Shown: piece by piece, positions 26,048 through 33,710 of the stretch
Layout of the letters: the number at the start of each line of letters is the position of its first letter
Position numbering within the stretch: the first letter of the stretch is position 1
NCBI GenBank assembly: GCA_014238945.1
Contig: JABAAB010000116.1
Span: 34,403 to 98,402, forward strand
Length of the DNA stretch: 64,000 nt
From: Lysobacterales bacterium
GTDB taxonomy: Bacteria; Pseudomonadota; Gammaproteobacteria; Xanthomonadales; SZUA-36
Reading direction: 5' to 3'
Position numbers and translations under genes: made by a program
Notes under the pieces: generated by a model
What the model saw: the letters and a program-made list of their open reading frames with translations, nothing else
Databases searched by the model: none
Told to the model about the DNA's origin: nothing

Positions 26048-26515
26048 TTATGGGTAGGTATTGCACTTGCCGGATTCGTCCAGTTTTTTAATCACGCCTG
26101 AAATGATATCCAGACAGGCCCTGGCCGTTTCTTCCGGGGCCGGGTGGGGCCACCATTCATTGCGTTCGATATCCGGCTCACTGTACGTGTCGGTAAAAGT
26201 GCAGGTGGCCGGGTCAAAGTCAAACCACTCGACACGGGCCTGGGCGAGCATCGTGTAGTTTTGATCCCAGACGATCACCTCAGCCGACAATTCAACGGAG
26301 TAATCCTGGGCACTGCAATCACTAATGCCCTGTTCCGCTGTCAGTTGAGCACCGGCCGTGAAAATCGACTCGACTTCAGCGAAACTGAAACAAGGGCAGG
26401 CGGGGGCTTCTTCCTGGGAATGGGACTCAATACTGGTCACTCCCAACATGACCATCACAGTCATCATTGCGAACAATGACAGCTTGCGTGGCGATGTACG
26501 TTTGGACCGGACCAT
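26048..26515 (-). CDS. Secreted hypothetical protein
   Basis: 155 residues from the ATG at 26515 (six more residues are possible from 26533). A signal peptide (KLSLFAMMTVMVMLGVTS) precedes a small domain with CPCFSFAEVESIFTAG and several further cysteines (ISDCSAQD, ATCTFTD, ARACLD, KCNTYP), suggesting disulfide bonds in the periplasm. No family is recognised. The gene is convergent with the DUF1203 gene. Confidence 0.65.
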   Translation of the reverse strand: MVRSKRTSPRKLSLFAMMTVMVMLGVTSIESHSQEEAPACPCFSFAEVESIFTAGAQLTAEQGISDCSAQDYSVELSAEVIVWDQNYTMLAQARVEWFDFDPATCTFTDTYSEPDIERNEWWPHPAPEETARACLDIISGVIKKLDESGKCNTYP

Positions 26516-26645
26516 ACCCAGAGTATAGAACAACTACTGATGTTGCATGGCCACTCAAACAAATTGCCCACATGGCCCGGAACAGCAGAATGATGTCAAA
26601 CAGCGGTTGATTGGGAATAAAAATGGTTCACGGCATGGTATTCCA

Positions 26646-26750
26646 TCATTCGCTGATCACCGTAAAATTGTGGTCGTCAATGATTTCCAGTACCTGCAGA
26701 TTACCACCATAGGCACGGGACATGCCCACGTCGATCGCGCCAATCTGCAT
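26646..26750 (-). pseudogene. Possible short gene remnant
   Basis: A 34-codon minus frame reads GAIDVGMSRAYGGNLQVLEI then DDHNFTVISE before a stop. The alternation of a beta-strand with IIDDHNF looks like the tail of a secreted beta-rich protein rather than random sequence. There is no ribosome-binding site or signal peptide, and the frame begins right after the stop of the small lipoprotein gene. I treat it as a low-confidence relic. Confidence 0.25.
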
Positions 26751-26764
26751 GATCCGACAAATTG

Positions 26765-27070
26765 TTAATACCGCAGGTTTCGTCTCATGGCAGAATCAAC
26801 GGCACGCTGGTATTCAATGCGATTGACACAACCACAGGAAGCCACCTGTTCACTGTTATTGAGTCTGCTGAAATTACGGACTTTACAGTACTTAACCGTA
26901 TTTGCCTTGCACTGCAGAGGGCCCACTGCGGTTGGGTTGTAATCCAGTACGTCACTTTGCTGCTGTGTGGCACAACCCGCTGAAAGGATGATGCACAGGC
27001 CAAGTATTTTGCCGGATTGAAGGCTGGCTGATGCCAGGTAGTGTTTGAGACTGCTGTTTCGAGTATCCAT
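26765..27070 (-). CDS. Small Cys-containing lipoprotein
   Basis: 101 residues. A positively charged start and hydrophobic stretch (ILGLCIILSAGC) end in a lipobox with Cys at residue 33 (LSAGCATQQ). The mature part has further cysteines (LQCKANTVKYCKV, VASCGCVNR), two of them adjacent to a conserved-looking basic tail. It is probably exported and disulfide bonded. Similar short lipoproteins with this Cys pattern are found across marine gammaproteobacteria as hypothetical proteins, as far as I recall; function unknown. Confidence 0.6.
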   Translation of the reverse strand: MDTRNSSLKHYLASASLQSGKILGLCIILSAGCATQQQSDVLDYNPTAVGPLQCKANTVKYCKVRNFSRLNNSEQVASCGCVNRIEYQRAVDSAMRRNLRY

Positions 27071-27484
27071 TGAATGCTCCAGTTAGTGACCATTCTATTA
27101 CTCTGACCTTACAAGTCTGACGCCTCGTCAGGGGCATTGGTTACTGCGGACCTTCTTCACTCCCTGTCAACTCCGCCTGGGCGATATATGACTGGAAGCC
27201 GGGTACACCAGCAAACAGATGCCTGTATTGGGGGTGAATTGGCAAAAAATTCCCAGCTTAAATGGTATTCAACCTGCAGGGTGAACACCCATGTCCGCCA
27301 CCCACTCTGGGGGGCTCGCATTAGTGCTTCAATGCATATTCAGGTACCGGCGAGTTGCCTTTTTTGTAGTCCGCCGGAGGCAGTTCGTTTATTCTTTGCA
27401 CTAAGTTGAGCTGATGTCCCACAGAAAATCACGGTATGGGATAGCAGCGGGCAACTCTTCCAAACATTCAATGGATGAATCACC
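27071..27484. other. Intergenic region upstream of the DUF819 gene
   Basis: About 410 bases with no supported gene. The open frame 27137-27409 on the plus strand lacks a ribosome-binding site, motifs and plausible composition. The region should contain divergent promoters for the small lipoprotein (minus) and the DUF819 transporter (plus); I cannot place them with confidence. Confidence 0.4.
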
Positions 27485-28630
27485 ATGACCCTGCCTATAA
27501 TCGGACCGGACCAGGACTTTGCACTCTGGGCAATTTTGATTGCACTCGCAGGCTTCGGCTTCTGGTGCGAGCGATACCCCTGGGGCAGAAAATACTCGGG
27601 TGTCATGCTGTTGATGACCGTTGCAATCATCATGGCCAACCTGAAAATCATTCCTACAGCCGCACCCGTCTATGACGTGGTTTGGGATTACCTGGTACCC
27701 ATTGCCATCCCGCTGTTGCTGTTCCAGGCCGATTTGAAACGCATCATCCGGGAATCGGGTCCGACGCTGATCGCCTTTGTCATTGGCAGCGCGGCCGTTG
27801 TTGCCGGTGTCTTCATCGGTGTTTCAATTCTGGACCTGGGTCCGAACGAGGCTGAACTGGCCGGTATATTCACCGGTACCTACATTGGTGGCAGCCTGAA
27901 TTTTGCCGCAGTCGCCGAGGCCAGCGGCATGCAGGACGGCAGTATGCTCGCGGCTGCCATTGCTGCTGATAACGTGGCGACCAATCTGCACTTTTTACTG
28001 ATCATTCTGCTGCCGGGTGTGGCCTGGATGGCCAGGAATTACCCGACGCATCATATGGACAATGCAGAGCAACAACCCATCGGACACACAGATGCTGTGC
28101 ACCGGATTGCAGATCTCGATATTGCCGGCTTGCTCGCAGCACTGGCACTGGCATTTTTGCTGGCCGCTGCGGGGGCCTTTCTGGCTGACATTGCCGGGGC
28201 ATCCCAATTCGCCATACTGGTAACGACCGCTCTTACCCTGGTTATTGCCACCCTGGCACCACTGCAGATTGCAAAGCTGTCAGGCTATCGCGAAGCCGGC
28301 AATGTGTTGATGTTTATATTTCTTGCCAGTGTCGGGGCCACAGCGGACATCTGGCAACTGATAGGCATCGGACCGGTGTTGTTTGTATTTGCCAGCATCA
28401 TCATCGTCGTACACCTGCTGGTCATTTTCGGTCTGGGAAAACTGTTGAAACTGGACCTGGCGGAAATCGCCATGGCATCAGCGGTTTGTATCGGTGGACC
28501 CTCATCCGCCGCAGCGATCGCCTCTGCCAAGGGTTGGCGCGACCTGCTGATACCCGGTGTGCTGGCGGGTTCGTTCGGTTACGCCATTGGCAGCTTTATC
28601 GGTATCAGCGTGGTTGAATGGCTACGTTAG
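27485..28630 (+). CDS. DUF819 family integral membrane transporter
   Basis: 381 residues and about 10-12 helices. DUF819 features include the repeated glycine-rich segment ELAGIFTGTYIGGSLNFAAV and, in the second half, CIGGPSSAAAIASAKGW, which look like paired discontinuous helices of a transporter with inverted repeats. The central cytoplasmic loop (THHMDNAEQQPIGHTDAVH) is His-rich. The substrate is not known for this family. The gene is followed directly by a palindromic hairpin at 28637. Confidence 0.85.
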   Translation: MTLPIIGPDQDFALWAILIALAGFGFWCERYPWGRKYSGVMLLMTVAIIMANLKIIPTAAPVYDVVWDYLVPIAIPLLLFQADLKRIIRESGPTLIAFVIGSAAVVAGVFIGVSILDLGPNEAELAGIFTGTYIGGSLNFAAVAEASGMQDGSMLAAAIAADNVATNLHFLLIILLPGVAWMARNYPTHHMDNAEQQPIGHTDAVHRIADLDIAGLLAALALAFLLAAAGAFLADIAGASQFAILVTTALTLVIATLAPLQIAKLSGYREAGNVLMFIFLASVGATADIWQLIGIGPVLFVFASIIIVVHLLVIFGLGKLLKLDLAEIAMASAVCIGGPSSAAAIASAKGWRDLLIPGVLAGSFGYAIGSFIGISVVEWLR

Positions 28631-28636
28631 TGGCAT

Positions 28637-28656
28637 AAAGGGGTCAGACCCCTTTT
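28637..28656 (+). terminator. Palindromic hairpin / repeated intergenic element
   Basis: AAAGGGGTCAGACCCCTTTT forms a nearly perfect palindrome (nine-base arms around one base) followed by TTTT. It sits seven bases after the DUF819 stop and in front of a convergent gene, so it can act as a terminator on the plus strand. The GGGGTCAGACCCC core is a widespread intergenic repeat in proteobacteria, often linked to RAYT-type transposases, although none is present here. Confidence 0.65.
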
Positions 28657-28664
28657 CCGCGTGC

Positions 28665-29588
28665 CTAATTAGCCGGAACTGCGGTGTATCCAACCTCTTT
28701 TCCGGTAGGGACCTTCGTGAACAACGCTGTACCCAGCCCGATAATGAAAATGGACAAGTAGGGTTCGAACGGCCAGAAAGGCAACCACAGAACAAGATCA
28801 GAAGACCACTGCGGTGTGGTCAGGAACGCGGTAACCGGCTTCTGCCATTGCAGACCGGTTGAGGCTACAACAAGACCGAAGGCGATAATGACACTTCCCG
28901 ATACCCTCAGTGCCAGCGGCGTGCTGCTCCCCGGCGAATTTCTTTTTGATGTTTTCAGACGTGTCTTGCCCCAGGCGGCAATTCTCAGTGTGAATGCAAT
29001 GAAGCCGCACCAATAAAACACATAGTCAATCGGTGGCGGGTTGCCATAATAGGAAAGGCTCCACCAATAGACACTGAATGGATAGGCCCAGAGGAAATAA
29101 ACTCCGCTTTTATGCAACAGTTTCCACTGCCTCTGGGTCAGGTATTTTCGACCAAAACGGAATGAGGTGACAACCATGGCGGTCAGGAAAATGTAGCCTA
29201 TGCTCCCTTCAAGTTCGTCGCGAAGCAGATAGACGTCTTCATAGTAATAGTCGCGGAAGAAGTTCGACATGATGAATATGAATGAGCCCTGCCATGCCAT
29301 AGCCACGGCAAAACACATTCCGATATATTTGCGGTTACGCAGCCACCACATGGGAAACGGTCCGGGAAACAGTATCTGAACCGAAGATGCCGGCACGACC
29401 AGGAAGATGAAAGGCACGGCCCAGCGCACCGAAAACCCGATCATGGCTGACACTCCGGCCCCGGTGGACATGTCCGCACCCATCATCGCAATGATCATCA
29501 CGACAGACATCGGACCAGCAATCAACCAGAACAATCCCCACTTGTTGATGGCCTTGTGTTTCAGTACTGCTGTCAAATCAATACTCAT
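28665..29588 (-). CDS. Polytopic membrane protein resembling ferric-reductase-like heme domain
   Basis: About 307 residues from an ATG at 29588 (MSIDLTAVLK; the frame is open to 29633). Seven or eight hydrophobic helices are visible. WLRNRKYIGMCFAVAMAWQG and RQWKLLHKSGVYFLWAYPF resemble the ferric-reductase-like/MsrQ membrane fold, but the first heme-ligand His expected in the RRxLG...LH segment is missing (AWQG instead), so heme binding is doubtful. No flavodoxin or molybdopterin partner is nearby. The product stays unassigned. Confidence 0.65.
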   Translation of the reverse strand: MSIDLTAVLKHKAINKWGLFWLIAGPMSVVMIIAMMGADMSTGAGVSAMIGFSVRWAVPFIFLVVPASSVQILFPGPFPMWWLRNRKYIGMCFAVAMAWQGSFIFIMSNFFRDYYYEDVYLLRDELEGSIGYIFLTAMVVTSFRFGRKYLTQRQWKLLHKSGVYFLWAYPFSVYWWSLSYYGNPPPIDYVFYWCGFIAFTLRIAAWGKTRLKTSKRNSPGSSTPLALRVSGSVIIAFGLVVASTGLQWQKPVTAFLTTPQWSSDLVLWLPFWPFEPYLSIFIIGLGTALFTKVPTGKEVGYTAVPAN

Positions 29589-29767
29589 ATTTTTTTGATC
29601 ATACCCATAGAGATACACGTCGTACCCAATCATTTTCTCATTTGGAGCGCACGCGGTCGACCTCCCCGATAGGTCGACACAACTTGTTGACCCTCACCCA
29701 CCTTACCCAGCCTGCGAACACTCCGCTTTCCGAATTTTAACCCAATATTTCATGCTAGAATCGGTTC

Positions 29768-29983
29768 ATGTTGAATTCCATGAAAATACGAACGCAAAAA
29801 GCATTCAAGATCGTCGTTGCCTTTACACCCTGGCTGATTTCCATGTACACACTTTACTGGCTTCAATATGGTGAGGTCTGGACCACCCAGACCGCGCACC
29901 GCGGCAAGACGTCGGTGGCAATCCTGGTGGCCGGAATGGGGTTGTCTTTTCTGGTCCATTCGTATTTCGGCAAACGCAGGTAA
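29768..29983 (+). CDS. Small two-helix membrane protein
   Basis: 71 residues. A basic start (MKIRTQKAFK) precedes two predicted helices (IVVAFTPWLISMYTLYWL and VAILVAGMGLSFLVHSYF) with a short hydrophilic turn and basic tail. Composition and topology look real and TAGAAT lies just upstream as a possible -10. No family is recognised. Confidence 0.5.
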   Translation: MLNSMKIRTQKAFKIVVAFTPWLISMYTLYWLQYGEVWTTQTAHRGKTSVAILVAGMGLSFLVHSYFGKRR

Positions 29984-30155
29984 ATACCGGCTGATAAACT
30001 TTCACTGTCAGCTGTTTGGAAAGTCGGGGCTCGAATAATCTTTTTAGTGTGTATTTTCAACCAGGTGTGTTCTTTGGAAACCCCGGGGTGTGGCCCCCAG
30101 CGCCTGCCACACCCTGTAGTACAAGCGAAAATCCAACCTCCGGTCAACCGCAGGC

Positions 30156-30196
30156 AGAAAAATGCACATCACCGGGTAACGGTTGAGCCGGTGATG
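30156..30196 (-). terminator. Intrinsic terminator of the 30205 gene
   Basis: On the minus strand, CATCACCGG and CCGGTGATG pair as a nine-base stem with a twelve-base loop (30167-30196), and TTTTT follows four bases later. It lies just downstream of the minus gene that ends at 30205. A second hairpin, GGGTGTGG/CCACACCC at 30086-30114, may serve the opposing small membrane gene but has no U tract. Confidence 0.5.
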
Positions 30197-30204
30197 GATT
30201 TGAC

Positions 30205-30708
30205 TCAGCTATCAGCCCACGTGGCCATTTGTTCATAGGTGCCATCGGGCTGGGCATCCCACAACAGGTCGTCTACCAGGTTGGCAAATTCCGGATCGAC
30301 GATGCCTCGACCAATTTCATTCCACCATACGCGGCCACGACCTTTTGAGTGATTAATGAGGATCACGTGTCGGTAGGCCAGCCAGGTTTCCTCATCCAAC
30401 AGGCCGTTGATGTACTGAAAATACTCAAACTCCCTGTTTCTCAGGTCGAGGGCAAATATGAAACTCAGCCGAAGCTGCTCTTCAGCAGACATTTCTTCTT
30501 TCGATACCAGTTTGACGTAAATATCTGCATTTTCGACGCCCTGGGTCAGGGAGAGCAGATCGTTTGCTACCAGAGCCTGACGCGATTCTGATCGACGAAG
30601 CTCATTGTTCTGGCGGATTTCCACCGCCAGAAACACGATGCCACACACAACGGCAATATTTGCGACTAGTGTCAACCATTCATTGACTTTCAAACTGGTA
30701 ATTTTCAA
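30205..30708 (-). CDS. Single-pass membrane protein of unknown function
   Basis: 167 residues. One N-terminal helix (WLTLVANIAVVCGIVFLAVEI) is followed by RQNNELRRSESRQALVANDL and a helical cytoplasmic or periplasmic domain. The MxxNEWLxLxANxxVxxGIVFLAxEIRQN opening is common in marine gammaproteobacterial hypothetical proteins. No catalytic motif is evident. The gene stands alone. Confidence 0.75.
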   Translation of the reverse strand: MKITSLKVNEWLTLVANIAVVCGIVFLAVEIRQNNELRRSESRQALVANDLLSLTQGVENADIYVKLVSKEEMSAEEQLRLSFIFALDLRNREFEYFQYINGLLDEETWLAYRHVILINHSKGRGRVWWNEIGRGIVDPEFANLVDDLLWDAQPDGTYEQMATWADS

Positions 30709-30913
30709 TGGCCCTCTCCCATTCGGATGCCGGCAATGATCTGGAATTGATTTGAGGTCGAAGTCTCAAATTTGACACAGTTTACCTCAGCCGGGTAAGG
30801 ACGTACGCACCGGGGCGGATCCCACCGATTAAGCATTGCAGGCAGTTCCGATTGGTCACTGAATAAACATAACCTGTCAATCCAAACGGATATTTCTGCT
30901 GATCGTTGCAGTA

Positions 30914-30944
30914 CAAAAAAAAGGCCCGGCCGAAGCCGGGCCTG
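30914..30944 (-). terminator. Strong intrinsic terminator of the HTH-VWA operon
   Basis: Read on the minus strand, AGGCCCGGC-TTCG-GCCGGGCCT forms a nine-base GC-rich stem closed by a TTCG tetraloop and followed by eight T residues. It lies 20 bases after the stop of the VWA gene at 30965. This is a textbook rho-independent terminator. Confidence 0.9.
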
Positions 30945-30964
30945 CTTGCCCCCGTTATTGCGGT

Positions 30965-32305
30965 TCAGTCGTTTTGAAAGTCGGTCCAGTCGCTGTCCTC
31001 GCGGGCACTGCGGTGGTCCGGTTTGCTTCGCATCATCTTTGCTGACATTGATAGCGCCTCCATTTTTGAAATCCCGCTCCACTCCCGCGAAGTCGATTCG
31101 CGTACTGCCCTGCGTTTTCTCAGCATGGAACGCTCTTCTTCAAGTCCCCTGATCAGACTGGAGAAGCTGGCAAGATCCTGGTCTAACAGATCAACCGCTT
31201 CGCCATAGCGCCCTTGTTCGTTCAGCACCATGGCATCGTATCCGTGGCGGGCCATCCAGATTTCCGCAATGGTGCGCGCTACCCGTTTGTTGCGGCGTTT
31301 CTTATCATAGTCACGGGGATCCACCACAGTCAGTTTGAACTTTCTTTTGACCCTGTTCTCCCTGGTGTTGTCTTCCGCGTCCTCCCAATTGACAGTGCAG
31401 GCAAACTGCAACGTTGCCGGATCGTCCTGTTCCGGGATTTCAGCCAGCAAGGCCAGATGGCGCTTCTGACCACCGACCAGGTTACCGATATGGTACGCAT
31501 TGTTATCACCTCCGGGAGGACTTCGATAACGGGTCAGTTGACGGAGTTTTATTCCCTGTGGGACTTCGAGGGTAACGCTGAAGTTGCGCGCCACCAGGCG
31601 GGTAACCTCACCGAGTTCACCCAGCAGCACTTCGATGATCTCTTCGGGTTCGTTGCTGTGGTGCATCTCACCCTGGCCGGCATCTGCAATTGCTCCCAAC
31701 TGAAGTGGCGAATAGCGCTCACCAATACCCACACAGGTGCTGGTTACACCACGCTCGGCAAGGTCACCTGAGAGTCCTGCCAATATCTCCGCATCCGTTT
31801 CGCCGCGATTTGCCAGACCGTCTGAGAGCAGAATTACGTGACCGGATCCGTGTCCTTTGTGTTCCATCACCTCTGCTACGCAGCGTGCTCCCTCAAGCCA
31901 GCCACCGGCGAGGTTGGTACAACCTCTGGTTCTGATTGAACGGATGGCATTCTGTGTACTGGCACGGCCTGCGCTGTTCTGCCTGGCACCGTCGATGAGT
32001 ACCTGTACTTCATCGTCATAACAGATGATCGACAGACGGTCATGCTTGCGCAGTCGCTGACTGATCCCCATGGCCGCTGTTTTTGCAGCCTTTAACGGCC
32101 CTCCCGACATTGATCCGGAGCGGTCTATGACGATGGCGAGATTGACCGCTGGTCGCTTCTTGCTGGTGGATATTTCCGCCTCTTCGGCTTTGATTCCGAG
32201 CAATAAACCCCGCTCGGTCGCACTGCCTGTGGGAACTTTACTGTGATCCCAGCGGGCCCTGATGGTAAATGGTGGCTGTTGTCGGGGTTGATGTCGTTTG
32301 CTCAT
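30965..32305 (-). CDS. VWA (von Willebrand factor A) domain protein
   Basis: 446 residues with no signal peptide, so probably cytoplasmic. The VWA domain spans about 50-220: NLAIVIDRSGSMSG carries the MIDAS DxSxS (D61, S63, S65), a Thr lies in GCTNLAGG (about 130), and the second acidic MIDAS residue in LLSDGLANRG. After the VWA comes a beta-rich segment (EVTRLVARNFSVTLEVPQGI), as in VWA proteins with an immunoglobulin-like insert, and a basic helical C-terminus (KKRRNKRVARTIAEIW, SMLRKRRAVRES). Its ATG overlaps the stop of the upstream HTH gene. VWA proteins usually act as scaffolds or chaperones. The partner is likely the HTH protein; this is inference. Confidence 0.85.
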   Translation of the reverse strand: MSKRHQPRQQPPFTIRARWDHSKVPTGSATERGLLLGIKAEEAEISTSKKRPAVNLAIVIDRSGSMSGGPLKAAKTAAMGISQRLRKHDRLSIICYDDEVQVLIDGARQNSAGRASTQNAIRSIRTRGCTNLAGGWLEGARCVAEVMEHKGHGSGHVILLSDGLANRGETDAEILAGLSGDLAERGVTSTCVGIGERYSPLQLGAIADAGQGEMHHSNEPEEIIEVLLGELGEVTRLVARNFSVTLEVPQGIKLRQLTRYRSPPGGDNNAYHIGNLVGGQKRHLALLAEIPEQDDPATLQFACTVNWEDAEDNTRENRVKRKFKLTVVDPRDYDKKRRNKRVARTIAEIWMARHGYDAMVLNEQGRYGEAVDLLDQDLASFSSLIRGLEEERSMLRKRRAVRESTSREWSGISKMEALSMSAKMMRSKPDHRSAREDSDWTDFQND

Positions 32306-32925
32306 TCCTGTTTCTCCTCCAGCATGGAACGGAGTAATTCTCCGGCCAGTCTGAGTTGTCGCTTCTGTGCCTGCGTCAAACGCTTGCGTGTCCTGATTTC
32401 GAGGTCATCGCCAAATCGGATCCTGTTCCAATGTTGATCACGGCCCCTTTCCCTGGGTTGGTGTCCCATGACCTTGTTGAGGTAACGGGCTGCTGAATCC
32501 TTGGTTTTTTCCTTATCCTCCCCACCGGCACTCCGGTGTTGTGATGGTTCATCAACTGACAACATTTCAGCCTGCTCCTCAGCCACGTAAGCCTTTGCAT
32601 AAGAGCCCGATGTAGTCAGGCTGAATCTCGGCTTGACGCGGTAAGGCATCTCGACCATTTTGCTGATCTCTTCAGCTGACAAATCGTCCAACCAGCGTCT
32701 GAAGTTCTTCAGCGATGGCTTGATTTCCCCTCGTTTGGGGTCGTACGGTTGCATCAACACCTGTTTCGCGAGTTTCAGTTGATCGAGGGTCTCCTGCGAA
32801 TAAAACGCCTTGCGGCCACGGGTTCCACCCGGAGCATTGAGCACTTTGGCCAGGTAATACCTCACGGTTCTCTCCGGCAGCTTAGATTCGTTAACAAGCT
32901 CCTGAAAATCATATAATTTTGACAT
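32302..32925 (-). CDS. MerR-like helix-turn-helix regulator
   Basis: 207 residues. The winged HTH occupies the first 60: DFQELVNESKLPERTVRYYL then a wing region GGTRGRKAFYSQETLDQLKL, the classical MerR recognition helix and wing. No effector-binding cysteines or standard coiled-coil dimer domain follow; instead there is a lysine/glutamate-rich middle and C-terminal helical segment (RKRLTQAQKRQLRLAGELLRSML). It overlaps the VWA gene by ATGA. The 10-bp repeat array at 32952-32991 lies directly upstream of its start, consistent with autoregulation. Confidence 0.8.
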   Translation of the reverse strand: MSKLYDFQELVNESKLPERTVRYYLAKVLNAPGGTRGRKAFYSQETLDQLKLAKQVLMQPYDPKRGEIKPSLKNFRRWLDDLSAEEISKMVEMPYRVKPRFSLTTSGSYAKAYVAEEQAEMLSVDEPSQHRSAGGEDKEKTKDSAARYLNKVMGHQPRERGRDQHWNRIRFGDDLEIRTRKRLTQAQKRQLRLAGELLRSMLEEKQE

Positions 32926-32951
32926 TTCCGGCTACCTTCAACAGAATTGAA

Positions 32952-32991
32952 TGCATTAAACTGTATATTAGTGCATTTTAGTGTAATATCA
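32952..32991. promoter_or_regulatory. Four phased 10-bp direct repeats upstream of the HTH-VWA operon
   Basis: Four adjacent ten-base units fill exactly 40 bases: TGCATTAAAC, TGTATATTAG, TGCATTTTAG, TGTAATATCA. All begin TG(C/T)A and the first three share a T-rich core. The period equals one DNA helical turn. The array starts 26 bases upstream of the HTH gene start, overlapping the expected promoter (TATATT/TAATAT elements lie inside it). A multimeric operator bound by the HTH protein is the simplest explanation; the first and last units are more divergent. Confidence 0.55.
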
Positions 32992-33269
32992 ATCCCTGTC
33001 GCAAAAATAAATTGTATTTGAGCAGAAGGCGGATCAAAGCGGGTCATGTCACTGCTGCAACACAGTATGAACACCCTGGTTCTCAAAACCTGCGAACCAC
33101 CGCACATCATCAGAAAACCTGGAATTTGTACTGCCTTTGCACGCGAATGGCATATTTCCACTGTATTCTCAGGTGTTGAGAAACCATCCCGGTATGATAT
33201 TTCCCAGGGTTGCACAGAATACATAGCTGAACATTTACAGGGTCATGGACGCGAATTAAGGAAGCAACA

Positions 33270-33560
33270 ATGAAGCTGAGCAAACACGCCTGCATTCGAA
33301 TGCAGCAAAGGGGCATATCTTCATTGGCCGTTGACCGGCTGGCGGCTTATGGACAGGTCGATCATCAACGGGGCGCCGAGCTCTTTTATTTCAATAAGAA
33401 GTCCCGCGAGGCCTTGAAACGGGACCTTGGTAATCATCGTCTGCGTGGGCACGCCAAAACACTAAACGCTTACATGGTATCTACCGGAGACCGGATTGCC
33501 ACCGTTGGACACAGGTACCAGAGGGTTGTGCGTCACTGGTCTGATATATCGGCATTTTGA
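33270..33560 (+). CDS. Small basic protein, DUF4258-like
   Basis: 96 residues, preceded by GGAAG about five bases upstream. The start KLSKHACIRMQQRGIS resembles DUF4258-type proteins (SxHAxxRMxQRGI), a family often found as the toxin part of small toxin-antitoxin modules or as solitary genes. The C-terminus (GDRIATVGHRYQRVVRH) is basic. No partner gene with convincing sequence is adjacent: the preceding frame at 33046-33273 ends in an ATGA overlap but looks like noise. Confidence 0.55.
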   Translation: MKLSKHACIRMQQRGISSLAVDRLAAYGQVDHQRGAELFYFNKKSREALKRDLGNHRLRGHAKTLNAYMVSTGDRIATVGHRYQRVVRHWSDISAF

Positions 33561-33581
33561 AACGCTCTGCTGACGTTGGGG

Positions 33582-33659
33582 GGTCCCGGGATCTGCTCAT
33601 TGCAGCCCCGGGACCGTGCTGTAAATTCTGTCGTCATTCCCGCTTTCGCGGGAATGACG
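33582..33659. repeat. Bipartite REP-like hairpin element (copy 1)
   Basis: Hairpin A is GGTCCCGGG...CCCGGGACC at 33582-33615. Hairpin B at 33632-33659 is a perfect twelve-base stem, CGTCATTCCCGC / GCGGGAATGACG, around TTTC. Hairpin B is the widespread TCATTCCCGCGAAAGCGGGAATGA-type repeat of proteobacterial intergenic regions. The same two hairpins recur in the opposite order and orientation at 63693-63766. It lies between a plus gene end and the AddA-like gene end, where it may also stop transcription. Confidence 0.75.
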
Positions 33660-33710
33660 GCTTTCTATTGACTGCGGTCGCGGAGTTTACATTCTTTTTC
33701 TATACTTCGG

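Noticed and set aside
27137..27409. 90-residue plus-strand open frame upstream of the DUF819 gene
   Set aside because: No ribosome-binding site or recognisable segment; composition typical of noncoding translation.
28665..29588. MsrQ or ferric reductase assignment
   Set aside because: One expected heme-ligand His is missing and no MsrP or flavin partner is adjacent, so only a fold-level resemblance is claimed.
32952..32991. CRISPR-like repeat array
   Set aside because: Units are only ten bases with no spacers and there are no cas genes.
33046..33273. Open frame ending in an ATGA overlap with the DUF4258-like gene, as if an antitoxin
   Set aside because: Any ATGA at a start codon creates this overlap; the translation lacks a DNA-binding motif, has odd composition and no ribosome-binding site.
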